Under the pieces are notes generated by a model that did no database searches, was not told the DNA's origin, and saw nothing but the letters and a program-made list of their open reading frames with translations. Both the position numbers and the translations under genes were made by a program. DNA of 32,565 nucleotides, from contig JADZEA010000143.1 of the NCBI GenBank assembly GCA_020850775.1, positions 1-32,565 of the forward strand, read 5' to 3'. Origin of the DNA: a bacterium. Lineage in GTDB: Bacteria > CLD3. Positions 10,394 to 20,002 of the stretch are shown here, piece after piece. Numbering within the stretch: the stretch's first letter is position 1; the number at the start of each line of letters is the position of its first letter.

Positions 10394-11016
10394 AAAGTTC
10401 CTTCGGTACCGAGTATCAAAAAACCTGTAAAAGCTGCGTTGTAAACTGAAAGACTTGGGTCAACTTTGGTTTTCATTTCGTTGATTGTTTTGCGAAATGC
10501 TTCGTAAAACTCCCAGGTTGGTTTTGGATTGTACTTCAGAGCCTCCAATTCAAACGTTTCAATGATTTTTTTAGCGTAAGTAGGTTTAATAAAAACATCG
10601 GTTTGCGGTCTGAAATAAAATTGCAGAACAGTTACCAGAGACCATTTTGCGAGTTTTCCTGCGGATAGAATTTGCAGGATTGTTTCAAACCCATTTTTTT
10701 CGTTTCCGTGCAAAAGTTCTTTAACGCCGTTAGCTAAAATTTCTTTTTGAGCGAGCGGCAAAGAGTAAACGAAGTCTCTGAATTTTGGTTTTTCAAACAA
10801 TGAAACCATTGAAGAGCCGGTAACGATTTTGACCATTTTTTCTGCAATCAGTTCGGGATTTCTGAAATTTTCTTTGGCAAACGCTTTTTGTGTTAGCTCA
10901 GCTAATTTGTCAAGCCTGTGTTTTTTAGCGAGTTCCAGCATTTCCGGGCTGTTGAAACCATCGGGAAATTTTGCAAAAAAGTCTTTTTCGGCTTGTTTTA
11001 ATTTTTTCAGGTTCAT
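10390..11016 (-). CDS. conserved hypothetical protein
   Basis: 208-aa ORF directly behind the SRPBCC gene on the same strand; no family recognised. Confidence 0.65.
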   Translation of the reverse strand: MNLKKLKQAEKDFFAKFPDGFNSPEMLELAKKHRLDKLAELTQKAFAKENFRNPELIAEKMVKIVTGSSMVSLFEKPKFRDFVYSLPLAQKEILANGVKELLHGNEKNGFETILQILSAGKLAKWSLVTVLQFYFRPQTDVFIKPTYAKKIIETFELEALKYNPKPTWEFYEAFRKTINEMKTKVDPSLSVYNAAFTGFLILGTEGTL

Positions 11017-11019
11017 TTT

Positions 11020-11553
11020 TTACTGTTCCAGTAATGTTTTCAGTTTATCCAAACCTTCCTGAAAATCGTTTCCGATTTCTTTTTCAAAATCAATAAAAAG
11101 TAGCATCAGGTTCATCGGGTAATCCATTTTTCCGCTGAATCCCCACTTAACTTTTGTTTGGTTTTCTGAGACGGTTTCGGTAACCAAGTAAGCAGGTTCA
11201 GTAGATTCAAAAGGCTCAAAGAACCTGAGTTCAAAATCAATCCGTTCGCCTTCGGTAATTTTTTTGATTTCCTGCTCACCTTTTCCGAGTTCCGGGTCGG
11301 AGCTTTCCCACGCGGAAACGAAGCCAACTGTTCCGTCGGTTCCGGTAAAAGTTTTTTTCATTTTTGGGTCTTTAGTTGCCCAAACACTAAAATTATCCTG
11401 ATTTTTCAGGAATTTCAGGTAGTCAAAAACCTCATTTTTAGGTTTGTCAATTGTGATTTCACGTTCTACAGCGTAATCTTTTGCGATAAAAAGTGCTACG
11501 ACGAGAGGGAGAGTAATAATTACACAAACAGTGAACAGGATTTTTTTAAGCAT
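11020..11553 (-). CDS. SRPBCC (START/polyketide cyclase-like) domain protein with N-terminal membrane anchor
   Basis: MLKKILFTVCVIITLPLVVALFIAKDYAVEREITIDKPKNEVFDYLKFLKN. Confidence 0.75.
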   Translation of the reverse strand: MLKKILFTVCVIITLPLVVALFIAKDYAVEREITIDKPKNEVFDYLKFLKNQDNFSVWATKDPKMKKTFTGTDGTVGFVSAWESSDPELGKGEQEIKKITEGERIDFELRFFEPFESTEPAYLVTETVSENQTKVKWGFSGKMDYPMNLMLLFIDFEKEIGNDFQEGLDKLKTLLEQ

Positions 11554-11594
11554 TTTGATTTTTCCTTTCTTTAGTTTTTGTAAATATTTTCAGC

Positions 11595-11629
11595 AGAAAA
11601 AACTTAGGTCTGTCAGTCAAACCTAAGTT
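11595..11629 (-). terminator. rho-independent terminator of rpsF-rpsR-rplI
   Basis: AACTTAGGT...ACCTAAGTT 9-bp stem followed by a T tract on the minus strand. Confidence 0.85.
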
Positions 11630-11638
11630 CTGAAAAAA

Positions 11639-12082
11639 CTATTCTTTAACAACCCAAACTTTAACTGTTGCATTTACTTCAGTGTGGAGTTTGATTGAGA
11701 CTTCGTAAGTTCCAAGAGCTTTGATAGGAGTTTCGAGTTCAATTTTTCGTTTGTCAATTTCAAAGCCTTTTTCGTTAATCAGGTCAGCGATTTGCTGAGA
11801 AGTTACGGAGCCGTACATTTTGTCTTCTTCTCCGACAGTAACGGGAACAGTAATGTCAATTTTAGAGAGTTTGTCAGCAAGTTCCTGAGCAGCTGATTTT
11901 TTAGTTTGTTCACGTTTTGCGATAGATCTTTTTTCAAATTCCCAAGATTTAATCATTCCTGGTGTTGCAAGACTTGCGAAACCTTGTGGAATTAAAAAAT
12001 TTCTTGCGTAGCCATTTTTTACCTGAACGACTTCGCCAGCTTCACCGACTTTTTCAAGTGTTTTTTTCAAAATAATTTTCAT
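11639..12082 (-). CDS. rplI: 50S ribosomal protein L9
   Basis: MKIILKKTLEKVGEAGEVVQVKNGYARNFLIPQGFA. Confidence 0.97.
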   Translation of the reverse strand: MKIILKKTLEKVGEAGEVVQVKNGYARNFLIPQGFASLATPGMIKSWEFEKRSIAKREQTKKSAAQELADKLSKIDITVPVTVGEEDKMYGSVTSQQIADLINEKGFEIDKRKIELETPIKALGTYEVSIKLHTEVNATVKVWVVKE

Positions 12083-12098
12083 TTTTAATCTCCAAAAG

Positions 12099-12344
12099 TT
12101 ATCGTGCTACTTCATTAACAAAAGGCATTAGTGCAAGGTGTCTTGCTCTTTTGATTGCAGTAACTAATTGCCTTTGATGTTTTGCACAGTTACCAGAAAT
12201 TCTGCGGGGAATAATTTTTCCCTGGTCAGTAGTGAATTTTGCAATTCTTTTAGTGTCTTTGAAATCAACAAAGACTGTACAATCTTCACAAAACCTACAA
12301 ATTTTTTTCTTTTGAGTTTTTGTAGTTCCTTGATTATTCATCAT
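12099..12344 (-). CDS. rpsR: 30S ribosomal protein S18
   Basis: [52 protein letters not shown]. Confidence 0.97.
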   Translation of the reverse strand: MMNNQGTTKTQKKKICRFCEDCTVFVDFKDTKRIAKFTTDQGKIIPRRISGNCAKHQRQLVTAIKRARHLALMPFVNEVAR

Positions 12345-12704
12345 TTACGCCTCCACTTCTTTTGTTTCTTCAGTTTTAGGTTTGTTAGCTTTAACAAGTC
12401 TTGCTTTTTTCATAATTGGGGTTTCAACAAGAGTTAAGTAACGTAAAATCAGTTCGTCAAGTCTGTAAACTCTTTCCAATTCTAGCAAGCAAGAGCCTTC
12501 ACCTTCAAAGATAATTGAAGTGTAGTAACCGTATTGGCGTTTTTGAATTGTGTAAGCAAGGCGTTTTTTTCCCCACTTATCAGTTTCAACAATGTTAGCT
12601 TTACTATCGTTGAGATATTTTACTACTTTATCAATGATAGATTCAATTTTTGAATCATCAAGAGTAGCATCAACCACAAAGATAGTTTCATACCTTCTAA
12701 TCAT
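12345..12704 (-). CDS. rpsF: 30S ribosomal protein S6
   Basis: MIRRYETIFVVDATLDD...WGKKRLAYTIQKRQYGYY...RLDELILRYLTL. Confidence 0.96.
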   Translation of the reverse strand: MIRRYETIFVVDATLDDSKIESIIDKVVKYLNDSKANIVETDKWGKKRLAYTIQKRQYGYYTSIIFEGEGSCLLELERVYRLDELILRYLTLVETPIMKKARLVKANKPKTEETKEVEA

Positions 12705-12746
12705 TTTTAATTCTCCCTTTGGATAAAATTAATTAAGTAAAAATTA

Positions 12747-12774
12747 GTTTCCAAGTTTTCTAAGGCTTGGAAAC
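12747..12774 (-). terminator. terminator downstream of hppA
   Basis: GTTTCCAAG-N10-CTTGGAAAC perfect 9-bp stem, T-rich on the minus strand. Confidence 0.7.
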
Positions 12775-12806
12775 AGGGATTTAAATTTATTGTAAAAATT
12801 CTCAAA

Positions 12807-15029
12807 TTATTTTCCAATCATCGCAATCAGCGGAGCAATTACAAGTGCTACAATGCTAATCAGTTTTAAAAGAATGTTCAAAGATGGTCCTGAAGTATCT
12901 TTGAAAGGGTCTCCAACTGTATCGCCAACAACGGCTGCTTTGTGTGGTTCAGAGCCTTTGTAGTAAGTTTTTCCATCAATGTTTACACCTTCTTCAAAAG
13001 ATTTTTTGGCATTATCCCAGGCACCGCCAGCATTTGATTGGAAAATTGCAAGTAAAACTCCGCTAACGGTAACTCCGGCTAAAAACCCACCAAGTGCTTC
13101 TGCACCTAAAATAAAACCAATTACAACGGGAGAAATTACTGCAAGTAAACCAGGAACAACCATTTCTTTGATTGCTGCTTTTGTCGCAATTGCAACACAC
13201 TTTGCGTATTCTGCTTTTCCGTTAGCTTTTTCAAAAGTTTCTTTTTCTTTTACAGTGAATTTTGACTCATCACTGTTGTATTTTTTCATCAGGTCAAGAG
13301 CTGCTTTAAGTTCAGGAATAGATTTAAACTGTCTTCTTACTTCTTCAATCATTGCCATTGCAGCGCGTCCAACTGCTCCCATTGCCATTGCAGAAAAAAC
13401 AAAAGGAAGCATTGCACCAATAAAAACTCCAGCCATAACAATTGAATTTGTAAGGTCAATTTGTATCTTTGCAAGTTCTTCAGCCATTCCAGTTGCTAAA
13501 CGAGAGTGATAGACAGTTTCTCTGAAAGCTGCAAAAAGTGCTAAAGCTGTAAGTGCGGCAGAAGCAATAGCAAAACCTTTTCCAATTGCAGCAGTTGTGT
13601 TTCCAACAGCATCAAGTTTATCAGTTCTTGAACGAACTTCTTTTCCAAGTGAAGACATTTCAGCAATTCCACCAGCATTATCAGAAATAGGACCGTAAGC
13701 ATCAACTGCTAACTGAATTCCAGTGTTTGCAAGCATTCCAACAGCAGCAATCGCAATTCCATAAAGTCCCGCAAAATGGTAAGAGCCAATAATCGCACCA
13801 GCTATCAAAAGTGTTGGAATTGCAGTTGATATCATTCCAACGCCAAGTCCGGCAATAATATTTGTAGCTGCTCCGGTATTTGATTGTCTGACGATTGAGT
13901 TTACAGGTCCTTTTCCCATTGAGCAGTAGTATTCGGTAATCATTCCAATCAAAACCCCCGCAGCTAATCCAATTAATGTTGCATAAAAAACACCAATTGA
14001 AGTGTAGTTAAAATCAGGAGTTTCCCAATTTGCAGGTAAAATATTCATTATCACAAAATAAAGCACCAAAACCATTAGAACAGAAGAACCAATTGCTCCT
14101 TTGTTTAATCCGGTTTGTGGGTTTCCGCCTTCTTTCACTGAGACAAAAAAAGTTCCGATAATTGAAACAAGGATTCCGGTTCCGGCAATAATTAAAGGTA
14201 AAAGCACAGCAGAAAGTCCACCAAAAGCATCTTTCTCTTGTAAAACTGCAAAGTAGGTTCCACCAAGAACCATTGTCCCAACAATAGAGCCAACATAAGA
14301 TTCAAAAAGGTCTGCTCCCATTCCGGCAACATCTCCAACGTTATCGCCGACGTTGTCAGCGATTGTCGCAGGATTTAGCGGATGGTCTTCAGGAATTCCG
14401 GCTTCTACTTTCCCAACAAGGTCAGAACCGACGTCAGCTGATTTTGTGTAAATTCCACCGCCAACACGGGCAAAAAGTGCGATTGAAGAAGCACCTAAAG
14501 AAAAGCCCGAAATTACGTTAAGAATTTTTGTCCATTCACCAACATTAGTTGAAGGGAATATTTTTGTGTAAACTAAAAACAAGATTCCAAGTCCGATTAC
14601 TCCAACTCCAACAACAGACATTCCCATTACAGAACCACCGGAAAAAGCAATGTTTAAAGCATCAGTCAGGCTTTTTCGTGCAGCGTTTGTAGTCCTGACG
14701 TTAGATTTTGTAGCTACTTTCATTCCGAGGTAACCAGTTGTTCCTGAACAAATTGCACCAATCACAAAAGACAAAGCAATCAGTGGACTTGATTCTGTGC
14801 TGTTAGAGTTTGCAATTGCAAGCAGAACTGCAACGCAAACGACAAAAATCGCTAAGACTTTGTACTCTGTGTTCAAAAAAGCCATTGCACCATCAGAAAT
14901 TGCTTTAGCAATTAATTTCATTTTATCAGTGCCTTCGTCCTGCTTTGTAATCCAGGCAGTTTTCCAAAAAGAGTAGAGTAAAGCTAAAACACCTGTTCCG
15001 ATTACTCCCAAAATGTAAACATCATTCAT
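12807..15029 (-). CDS. hppA: membrane-bound ion-translocating pyrophosphatase, probably K+-dependent
   Basis: [91 protein letters not shown]. Confidence 0.96.
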   Translation of the reverse strand: MNDVYILGVIGTGVLALLYSFWKTAWITKQDEGTDKMKLIAKAISDGAMAFLNTEYKVLAIFVVCVAVLLAIANSNSTESSPLIALSFVIGAICSGTTGYLGMKVATKSNVRTTNAARKSLTDALNIAFSGGSVMGMSVVGVGVIGLGILFLVYTKIFPSTNVGEWTKILNVISGFSLGASSIALFARVGGGIYTKSADVGSDLVGKVEAGIPEDHPLNPATIADNVGDNVGDVAGMGADLFESYVGSIVGTMVLGGTYFAVLQEKDAFGGLSAVLLPLIIAGTGILVSIIGTFFVSVKEGGNPQTGLNKGAIGSSVLMVLVLYFVIMNILPANWETPDFNYTSIGVFYATLIGLAAGVLIGMITEYYCSMGKGPVNSIVRQSNTGAATNIIAGLGVGMISTAIPTLLIAGAIIGSYHFAGLYGIAIAAVGMLANTGIQLAVDAYGPISDNAGGIAEMSSLGKEVRSRTDKLDAVGNTTAAIGKGFAIASAALTALALFAAFRETVYHSRLATGMAEELAKIQIDLTNSIVMAGVFIGAMLPFVFSAMAMGAVGRAAMAMIEEVRRQFKSIPELKAALDLMKKYNSDESKFTVKEKETFEKANGKAEYAKCVAIATKAAIKEMVVPGLLAVISPVVIGFILGAEALGGFLAGVTVSGVLLAIFQSNAGGAWDNAKKSFEEGVNIDGKTYYKGSEPHKAAVVGDTVGDPFKDTSGPSLNILLKLISIVALVIAPLIAMIGK

Positions 15030-15044
15030 AAAATCCTCTTAAAA

Positions 15045-15623
15045 TTAGATTAGTTCTAACGAGTTAAATTTATTCATAACTAACATTAAATTACTTTTAC
15101 AAAAGGTTAAAGCAGCTTCGTAAACTGCGTTTTTGATTGAATTAATTTTTTCTGTCTGGCTTTCAGGAAACTTTCCAAGCACAAAACTCACAAGATTTGA
15201 AGGTTGAAAGTCATTTCCAACTCCAATTCTTAACCTTGCAAACTGGTTTGTTCCAAGTGAATCAATTATTGACGCAAGTCCGTTGTTTCCACCGGAAGAA
15301 CCTTTTGCACGAATCCTAAGTTTTCCCAATGGAATGTTTACGTCATCGCACAAAACTAAAATATTTTTCAGTTCAATTTGGTAAAAATCAACAAGCGACC
15401 TTACGGCAACTCCACTTAAATTCATAAAAGTTTGTGGTTTAGCAAGAATTATTTTATCAGTTTCCAAAATAAAACTTGTTTCGTGATAATTTCCTCTTCC
15501 TGATTTAAAAGTAAGATTATTTTTGTGTGCAATAAAATCTAAGACCTCAAAACCAATATTGTGGCGAGTATTTTTATACTTTTCACCAGGATTTCCAAGC
15601 CCGACAAGTAAAAATTTATTCAA
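15045..15623 (-). CDS. pth: peptidyl-tRNA hydrolase
   Basis: LLVGLGNPGEKYKNTRHNIGFEVLD; KPQTFMNLSGVAV; GSSGGNNGLASI. Confidence 0.96.
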   Translation of the reverse strand: MNKFLLVGLGNPGEKYKNTRHNIGFEVLDFIAHKNNLTFKSGRGNYHETSFILETDKIILAKPQTFMNLSGVAVRSLVDFYQIELKNILVLCDDVNIPLGKLRIRAKGSSGGNNGLASIIDSLGTNQFARLRIGVGNDFQPSNLVSFVLGKFPESQTEKINSIKNAVYEAALTFCKSNLMLVMNKFNSLELI

Positions 15624-15627
15624 TTAA

Positions 15628-16293
15628 TTACCTTTTTCCACCGCCTCCACCGCCAGGTTTAGCTTGGTTTTTAGCTTTTCCGACAGGTTTTGCCGGAGCA
15701 GCTTTAGCCTGAACGACTTGTTGACCGGATTCGTCTTCAACAAGTTCAAGACCTTTTCCCTGGACTCTAATCACGGTTCTGCGAGGTAAAGTAAGGATTT
15801 GAATTCCTTCATAATTTAAATCACTGACGTGAACAACAGAACCAATATTTAGTTTAGTTACATCGTAAAACAATTTTTCAGGAATATTTTGTGGTAAACA
15901 TTCAATATCAAGTTTGTGAATAGTTTGGAAAAGAGTTCCGCCCATTTTTACTCCGACAGAAGTTCCGGTAAGTTCAAACTTAACTTTAACTCTAACTTTC
16001 TTTTCAAGTGTAACGCCAAAAAAATCAATGTGAATCGGGACATCTTTTACAGGATGGTACTGAACATTTCTGATGATTGACAAGTGTTCAAAACCCGTGT
16101 CATCAGTTAGTTTAACAACATTGTGGCTTTTTTGCAAAAGAATCAGAAACTCTCTTGAATCAACAAGAAAAGATTTTGGTTCAACATCAGAAGCGTAGTA
16201 AGTAGCAGGGATTTTACCTGCTTTACGAGATTTTTTTGAGGTTTCTTTTCCCGTTTTGCTTCTAAGAACTACATTCAAGTTTACTTGAGACAT
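15628..16293 (-). CDS. rplY: 50S ribosomal protein L25/general stress protein Ctc
   Basis: L25 N-terminal domain plus TL5/CTC C-terminal domain; adjacent to pth and prs; Ala/Pro/Lys/Gly-rich tail. Confidence 0.9.
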   Translation of the reverse strand: MSQVNLNVVLRSKTGKETSKKSRKAGKIPATYYASDVEPKSFLVDSREFLILLQKSHNVVKLTDDTGFEHLSIIRNVQYHPVKDVPIHIDFFGVTLEKKVRVKVKFELTGTSVGVKMGGTLFQTIHKLDIECLPQNIPEKLFYDVTKLNIGSVVHVSDLNYEGIQILTLPRRTVIRVQGKGLELVEDESGQQVVQAKAAPAKPVGKAKNQAKPGGGGGGKR

Positions 16294-16373
16294 TTAAAAA
16301 CTCCTAATTTATGGCTATTAAACAGAGTTCCTTTATGGAAACTCTAAAAATAGGAAATTAAAACAAAAAACAT

Positions 16374-17318
16374 TTATTCATCAAACAAAGAGCTAACTGA
16401 TTCGCCTGAAGCAATTCTTTTGATTGCGTCGGCAAATAATTTAGCACAACTAACAACTTCAATCTTGTTTCCTGAACGTTCAATTTTATTTTTAATTGGA
16501 ATTGTATCGCTGACAAAAATTTTTTCAATTGGTGAATTTTTGAGTCTTTCGGCAGCGTCCTGAGAAAGTAACGGATGCGAACAAGCTGCAAAGACTTTGT
16601 TTGCACCTTTTTCTTTCAGTGCTTCAGCTCCTCTGACAATTGTTCCTCCTGTATCAATGATGTCATCAATGAGAATTACATTTTTATCTTTAACATTTCC
16701 AATAATATTCATTACGTCAACTTCGTTTTTTTCTGGTCGTCTTTTATCTATGATTGCCAAATCGGCATTCAATTTATTTGAGTACGCTCTTGCCATTTTT
16801 ACTCCGCCGATGTCAGGAGAAATGACGACAAGATTTCCAATTCCTGTATCGTTAATTTTTTTAGCTAAGGTTAATGAGTAGTAAAGATGGTCAACAGGAA
16901 TATTGAAAAATCCCTGAATTTGTGAAACGTGTAAATCCATTGTTAAAACTCTTGTTGCACCAGCGGTTTCAAGCATGTCAGCAATTAGTTTTGCAGTAAT
17001 TGCAACTCTTGGCTCATCTTTCCTGTCTTGCCTTGCGTAACCATAGTAAGGAATTACAGCAGTAATTTCTTGTGCGGAAGCTCTTTTGGCTGCATCTGTC
17101 ATTATCAAAAGTTCCATCAGATTTTCTGCCGGCGGGAAAGTTGGCTGAACGAGAAAAACGTGCTTGTCTCTAATGTTATCTTTAAATTTAACCCAAATTT
17201 CACTGTCTTTAAAACTTCTGATGTCAACATCACCAAAAGGAATTTCTAAATCCCCCGCAATATTTTGTGCAAAATCAGGATGAGCTCTACCGCTAAAAAT
17301 TATTGCTTCTGATAGCAT
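16374..17318 (-). CDS. prs: ribose-phosphate pyrophosphokinase
   Basis: FSGRAHPDFAQNIAGDL, MDLHVSQIQGFFNIPVDHLY, KNVILIDDIIDTGGTIV. Confidence 0.97.
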   Translation of the reverse strand: MLSEAIIFSGRAHPDFAQNIAGDLEIPFGDVDIRSFKDSEIWVKFKDNIRDKHVFLVQPTFPPAENLMELLIMTDAAKRASAQEITAVIPYYGYARQDRKDEPRVAITAKLIADMLETAGATRVLTMDLHVSQIQGFFNIPVDHLYYSLTLAKKINDTGIGNLVVISPDIGGVKMARAYSNKLNADLAIIDKRRPEKNEVDVMNIIGNVKDKNVILIDDIIDTGGTIVRGAEALKEKGANKVFAACSHPLLSQDAAERLKNSPIEKIFVSDTIPIKNKIERSGNKIEVVSCAKLFADAIKRIASGESVSSLFDE

Positions 17319-17359
17319 TTTATTAAATTACCATTAAAAATTAACTCTAAACCATAAAG

Positions 17360-17387
17360 AAAAACCTTCGTTAACGAAGGTTTTTCC
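17360..17387. terminator. hairpin terminator between tRNA-Gln and prs
   Basis: AAAAACCTTCG-TTAA-CGAAGGTTTTT palindromic stem. Confidence 0.8.
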
Positions 17388-17395
17388 GATTAAAA

Positions 17396-17466
17396 CTAGC
17401 CGGCAGGGACTCGAACCCCGATTCTTGAGACCAAAACCCAATGTCCTGCCATTGGACGACCAGCTA
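17396..17466 (-). tRNA. tRNA-Gln (anticodon TTG)
   Basis: Minus strand TAGCTGG..(acceptor)..TTGGG-TTTTGGT-CTCAA..GAAT..CGGGG-TTCGAGT-CCCTG..CCGGCTA-G; all four arms fold, CCA not encoded. Confidence 0.93.
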
Positions 17467-17471
17467 AAAAA

Positions 17472-17738
17472 CTATTGTTCTACCTGAGAAAGTGATTTCT
17501 CATACTCATCAAGTATTGCTTTTTCAAGTTCTATTCTAAAATCATTCTGAATTGGATGAACAATATCTCTGTACTCGCCGTTGTTTAACTTACGGCTTGG
17601 CATTGAAATGAACAAACCTTCAGAACCATTAATTATTTTGATGCCACGAACAACAAAAACATCGTCAAAAGTTATGTTTGCAAAACCTTTGAGTTTTTCT
17701 TCGTTTGCTAACTTGATACTTACTTCTGTAATTTTCAT
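17472..17738 (-). CDS. spoVG: septation/RNA-binding regulator SpoVG
   Basis: MKITEVSIKLANEEKLKGFANITFDDVFVVRGIKIINGSEGLFISMPSRK; internal Met used as start rather than the track's M at 17768. Confidence 0.93.
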   Translation of the reverse strand: MKITEVSIKLANEEKLKGFANITFDDVFVVRGIKIINGSEGLFISMPSRKLNNGEYRDIVHPIQNDFRIELEKAILDEYEKSLSQVEQ

Positions 17739-17751
17739 TTTCTTATCAAAT

Positions 17752-18588
17752 TTAAATTGGTTTTGCAATAAAAACTGAAAAATCAGGGTTAAAGGAACTT
17801 TTTAATTTTTCAGAAAAATCAGAATTTTCAAAAATTCCGAAAACCGCTGAACCACTTCCGGATAAAAGAGTTTTTATCGCACCCAAATCAGTTAAAGTTT
17901 TTTTGACTTCTAAAATAATTGGAAACTCATTTTCAACTATTGGCTCAAAGTCATTTTCCATTTCAAACAAAAAATTTTTCCAAAACTTATTTTCAAATTT
18001 TGGAAGCACAAATTTAAAGAATGAACTTTTGTCTGTCAAGTTAATTTTTATTTTTGAGTAAGCCCAAGCCGTAGAAACCTGAAAATTCGGATGCACAATC
18101 CCTAAAAAATAATTTTTTGGCAACTCAATTTCCCGCAAAATTTCGCCAATTCCACTTCCAAAAGCACTCTTACCGCTTAGAAAAAAAGGAACGTCAGCTC
18201 CAAGCGAAAGAGCTATTTTTTTTAAGTTTGCCTGCGAAATTTTTAATTGGTAAATCGCTGCAACAGCTTTTAAAATCATTGCTGCGTTGCTACTTCCTCC
18301 GCCTAAACCTGCTCCGACTGGAACTATTTTTTTAAGGTGAATTTTAACCGGAAATTCTTTCCCAAAAAATAATTCTAACTTGCGAACAGCTCTGACACAA
18401 AGGTTAGTTTCACCGCAATCAAGGTTTTCCAAAGAACAAGTCATTGACAAAACATCAGACTTCTCAATTTCTATCCAATCACAAAGAGAAATTTCTTGAA
18501 AAATGGTCTCTAAATTGTGGTAACCATCTTCGCGTTTTCCGACAATTTTTAACCCAAGGTTAATTTTTGCATTGGATTTTATCAGCAT
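17752..18588 (-). CDS. ispE: 4-diphosphocytidyl-2-C-methyl-D-erythritol kinase
   Basis: SNAKINLGLKIVGKREDGYHNLETIFQ; PVGAGLGGGSSNAAMIL; LLSGSGSAVFGIF. Confidence 0.95.
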   Translation of the reverse strand: MLIKSNAKINLGLKIVGKREDGYHNLETIFQEISLCDWIEIEKSDVLSMTCSLENLDCGETNLCVRAVRKLELFFGKEFPVKIHLKKIVPVGAGLGGGSSNAAMILKAVAAIYQLKISQANLKKIALSLGADVPFFLSGKSAFGSGIGEILREIELPKNYFLGIVHPNFQVSTAWAYSKIKINLTDKSSFFKFVLPKFENKFWKNFLFEMENDFEPIVENEFPIILEVKKTLTDLGAIKTLLSGSGSAVFGIFENSDFSEKLKSSFNPDFSVFIAKPI

Positions 18589-18610
18589 TTTTACCTACCA
18601 AAATAAAAAA

Positions 18611-18633
18611 GTGAGCATTTAAAAAATGCTCAC
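18611..18633 (-). terminator. rho-independent terminator downstream of the 31-aa ORF
   Basis: GTGAGCATTT-AAA-AAATGCTCAC followed on the minus strand by TTTTTTATTTT. Confidence 0.85.
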
Positions 18634-18644
18634 TGCTTGTTTAC

Positions 18645-18740
18645 TTAGCGGATTTTCTTCTTGTGTCTGTTTTTGCGTAATCTTTTTTTACGCTTGTGAG
18701 TAGCCATTTTATGGCGTTTGCGTTTTTTACCGCAAGGCAT
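18645..18740 (-). CDS. 31-aa Lys/Arg-rich AURKAIP1/COX24 (mS38)-like putative small ribosomal protein
   Basis: Translation MPCGKKRKRHKMATHKRKKRLRKNRHKKKIR*; AAGGAG 8 nt upstream of the ATG; below the ORF-track size cutoff; own terminator downstream. Confidence 0.85.
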   Translation of the reverse strand: MPCGKKRKRHKMATHKRKKRLRKNRHKKKIR

Positions 18741-18767
18741 AAGCATCACTCCTTAAAATTAATATTT

Positions 18768-19049
18768 TTAAACTCTTTTATTAATGTAATCTTCTACTCT
18801 TGGCGAAAATCTTAATTTAGGCACTTTCTTGGAAGCGAAATGAGATTTTACACCAGTTTTTGGATTTCTAACTATTTTTTCTCTGTAATCTTTTAAATAA
18901 AAAGTCCCGAAACCTCTTAGCTCTAACTTTTTGTCTTTAATCAGGCAATCAATGATTTTATCCAAAAAACCATTAATTACAAGTTCTGTTTCAACTTTTG
19001 ATAAGCCGAGTTTTTCAGCAATTTCTTTTGCTATTTCTAATCGTGTCAT
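18768..19049 (-). CDS. HU/IHF family DNA-binding protein
   Basis: MTRLEIAKEIAEKLGLSK...LELRGFGTFYLKDYREKIVRNPKTG...VPKLRFSP. Confidence 0.93.
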   Translation of the reverse strand: MTRLEIAKEIAEKLGLSKVETELVINGFLDKIIDCLIKDKKLELRGFGTFYLKDYREKIVRNPKTGVKSHFASKKVPKLRFSPRVEDYINKRV

Positions 19050-19052
19050 ATT

Positions 19053-19949
19053 TTAAAAACTAAGTTTGTATTGTAAAACCGGGTTTAATTCGGTTTTTGT
19101 TAAAATTCTGTTAATTAAAACTGAAGCATCTCCGGTTAGCAAATTCCAAAGTGAAAGTTCTTCTTCATCTTTGTACTCGTAAAGTGTTGGCTCGCCTGAA
19201 ATTCCGGAAAGTTCCGCTGCAATTTTTACGGCATCTTCAAAATTTCCAAGTTCATCAACAAAACCTAAAGCCAAAGCCTGTCTTCCCGTAAAAACTCCAC
19301 CGTTTGCGTAACTGTAAACGGTGTCAACGGGCATTTTACGTGAAGTGGAAATTGCTTCTACAAATTGTTCGTAAGAATCCATTATCAAACCTTGTAACGC
19401 CAAACTGTCATCTTTTGTAAACTGCCTGACAGGTGAACCTGAATCTTTGTACTTTCCACTTTTGAGAACATTAAATTTAATGTTCAACTTTTCATCCCAA
19501 AATTTTTCTGTGTAAGGAAATTCTGCAATCACTCCAATGCTTCCTGTAATTGTTCCCGGATTTGCCACAATTTTTGTTCCTGCACTCGCAACGTAGTAAC
19601 CTCCTGAAGCTGCAACGCTTCCCATTGAAATTACAACCGGTTTTATTTCTTTGGCTTTTAAAACTTCTGTGTAAATTTCTTGTGAAGCTCCAACTCCTCC
19701 TCCGGGACTATCGATTCGCACAACAATAGCTTTAATTGATTTATCTTTTCTTAGTTTGTTGATTTGTTTGTTGATTGGTTCAGAGTTAAAAATCCCGCCA
19801 ATTATCTTAACAACACCAATTTTTTCACCGATTGAGAAACTTGTGATGCTATTTTCTGAATTTTCTGAAGGGGTAAACAGCACAAAAACAAAACCAATTC
19901 CAAAAAAAGCTAAGACTAAGCCAATTATCCAATCCGATTTACGAGCCAT
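19053..19949 (-). CDS. sppA: signal peptide peptidase SppA (S49 protease)
   Basis: N-terminal TM; IVVRIDSPGGGVGASQEIY; VISMGSVAASGGYYVAS; GSIGVIAEF. Start trimmed to MARKSDW (track M at 20000). Confidence 0.93.
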   Translation of the reverse strand: MARKSDWIIGLVLAFFGIGFVFVLFTPSENSENSITSFSIGEKIGVVKIIGGIFNSEPINKQINKLRKDKSIKAIVVRIDSPGGGVGASQEIYTEVLKAKEIKPVVISMGSVAASGGYYVASAGTKIVANPGTITGSIGVIAEFPYTEKFWDEKLNIKFNVLKSGKYKDSGSPVRQFTKDDSLALQGLIMDSYEQFVEAISTSRKMPVDTVYSYANGGVFTGRQALALGFVDELGNFEDAVKIAAELSGISGEPTLYEYKDEEELSLWNLLTGDASVLINRILTKTELNPVLQYKLSF

Positions 19950-20002
19950 TAATTTTAACAACCTTCTTTTTTTAAAGGGAAGTAAAGATAAGCAAAACAA
20001 TT

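Noticed and set aside
12099-12704. Missing ssb between rpsF and rpsR as an anomaly
   Set aside because: rpsF-rpsR-rplI without ssb is common in Bacteroidota-related genomes; not unusual.
12979-13509. 176-aa plus-strand ORF antisense to hppA
   Set aside because: Entirely antisense to a strongly conserved gene; low-complexity Ala/Ile/Pro/Ser composition typical of shadow ORFs.
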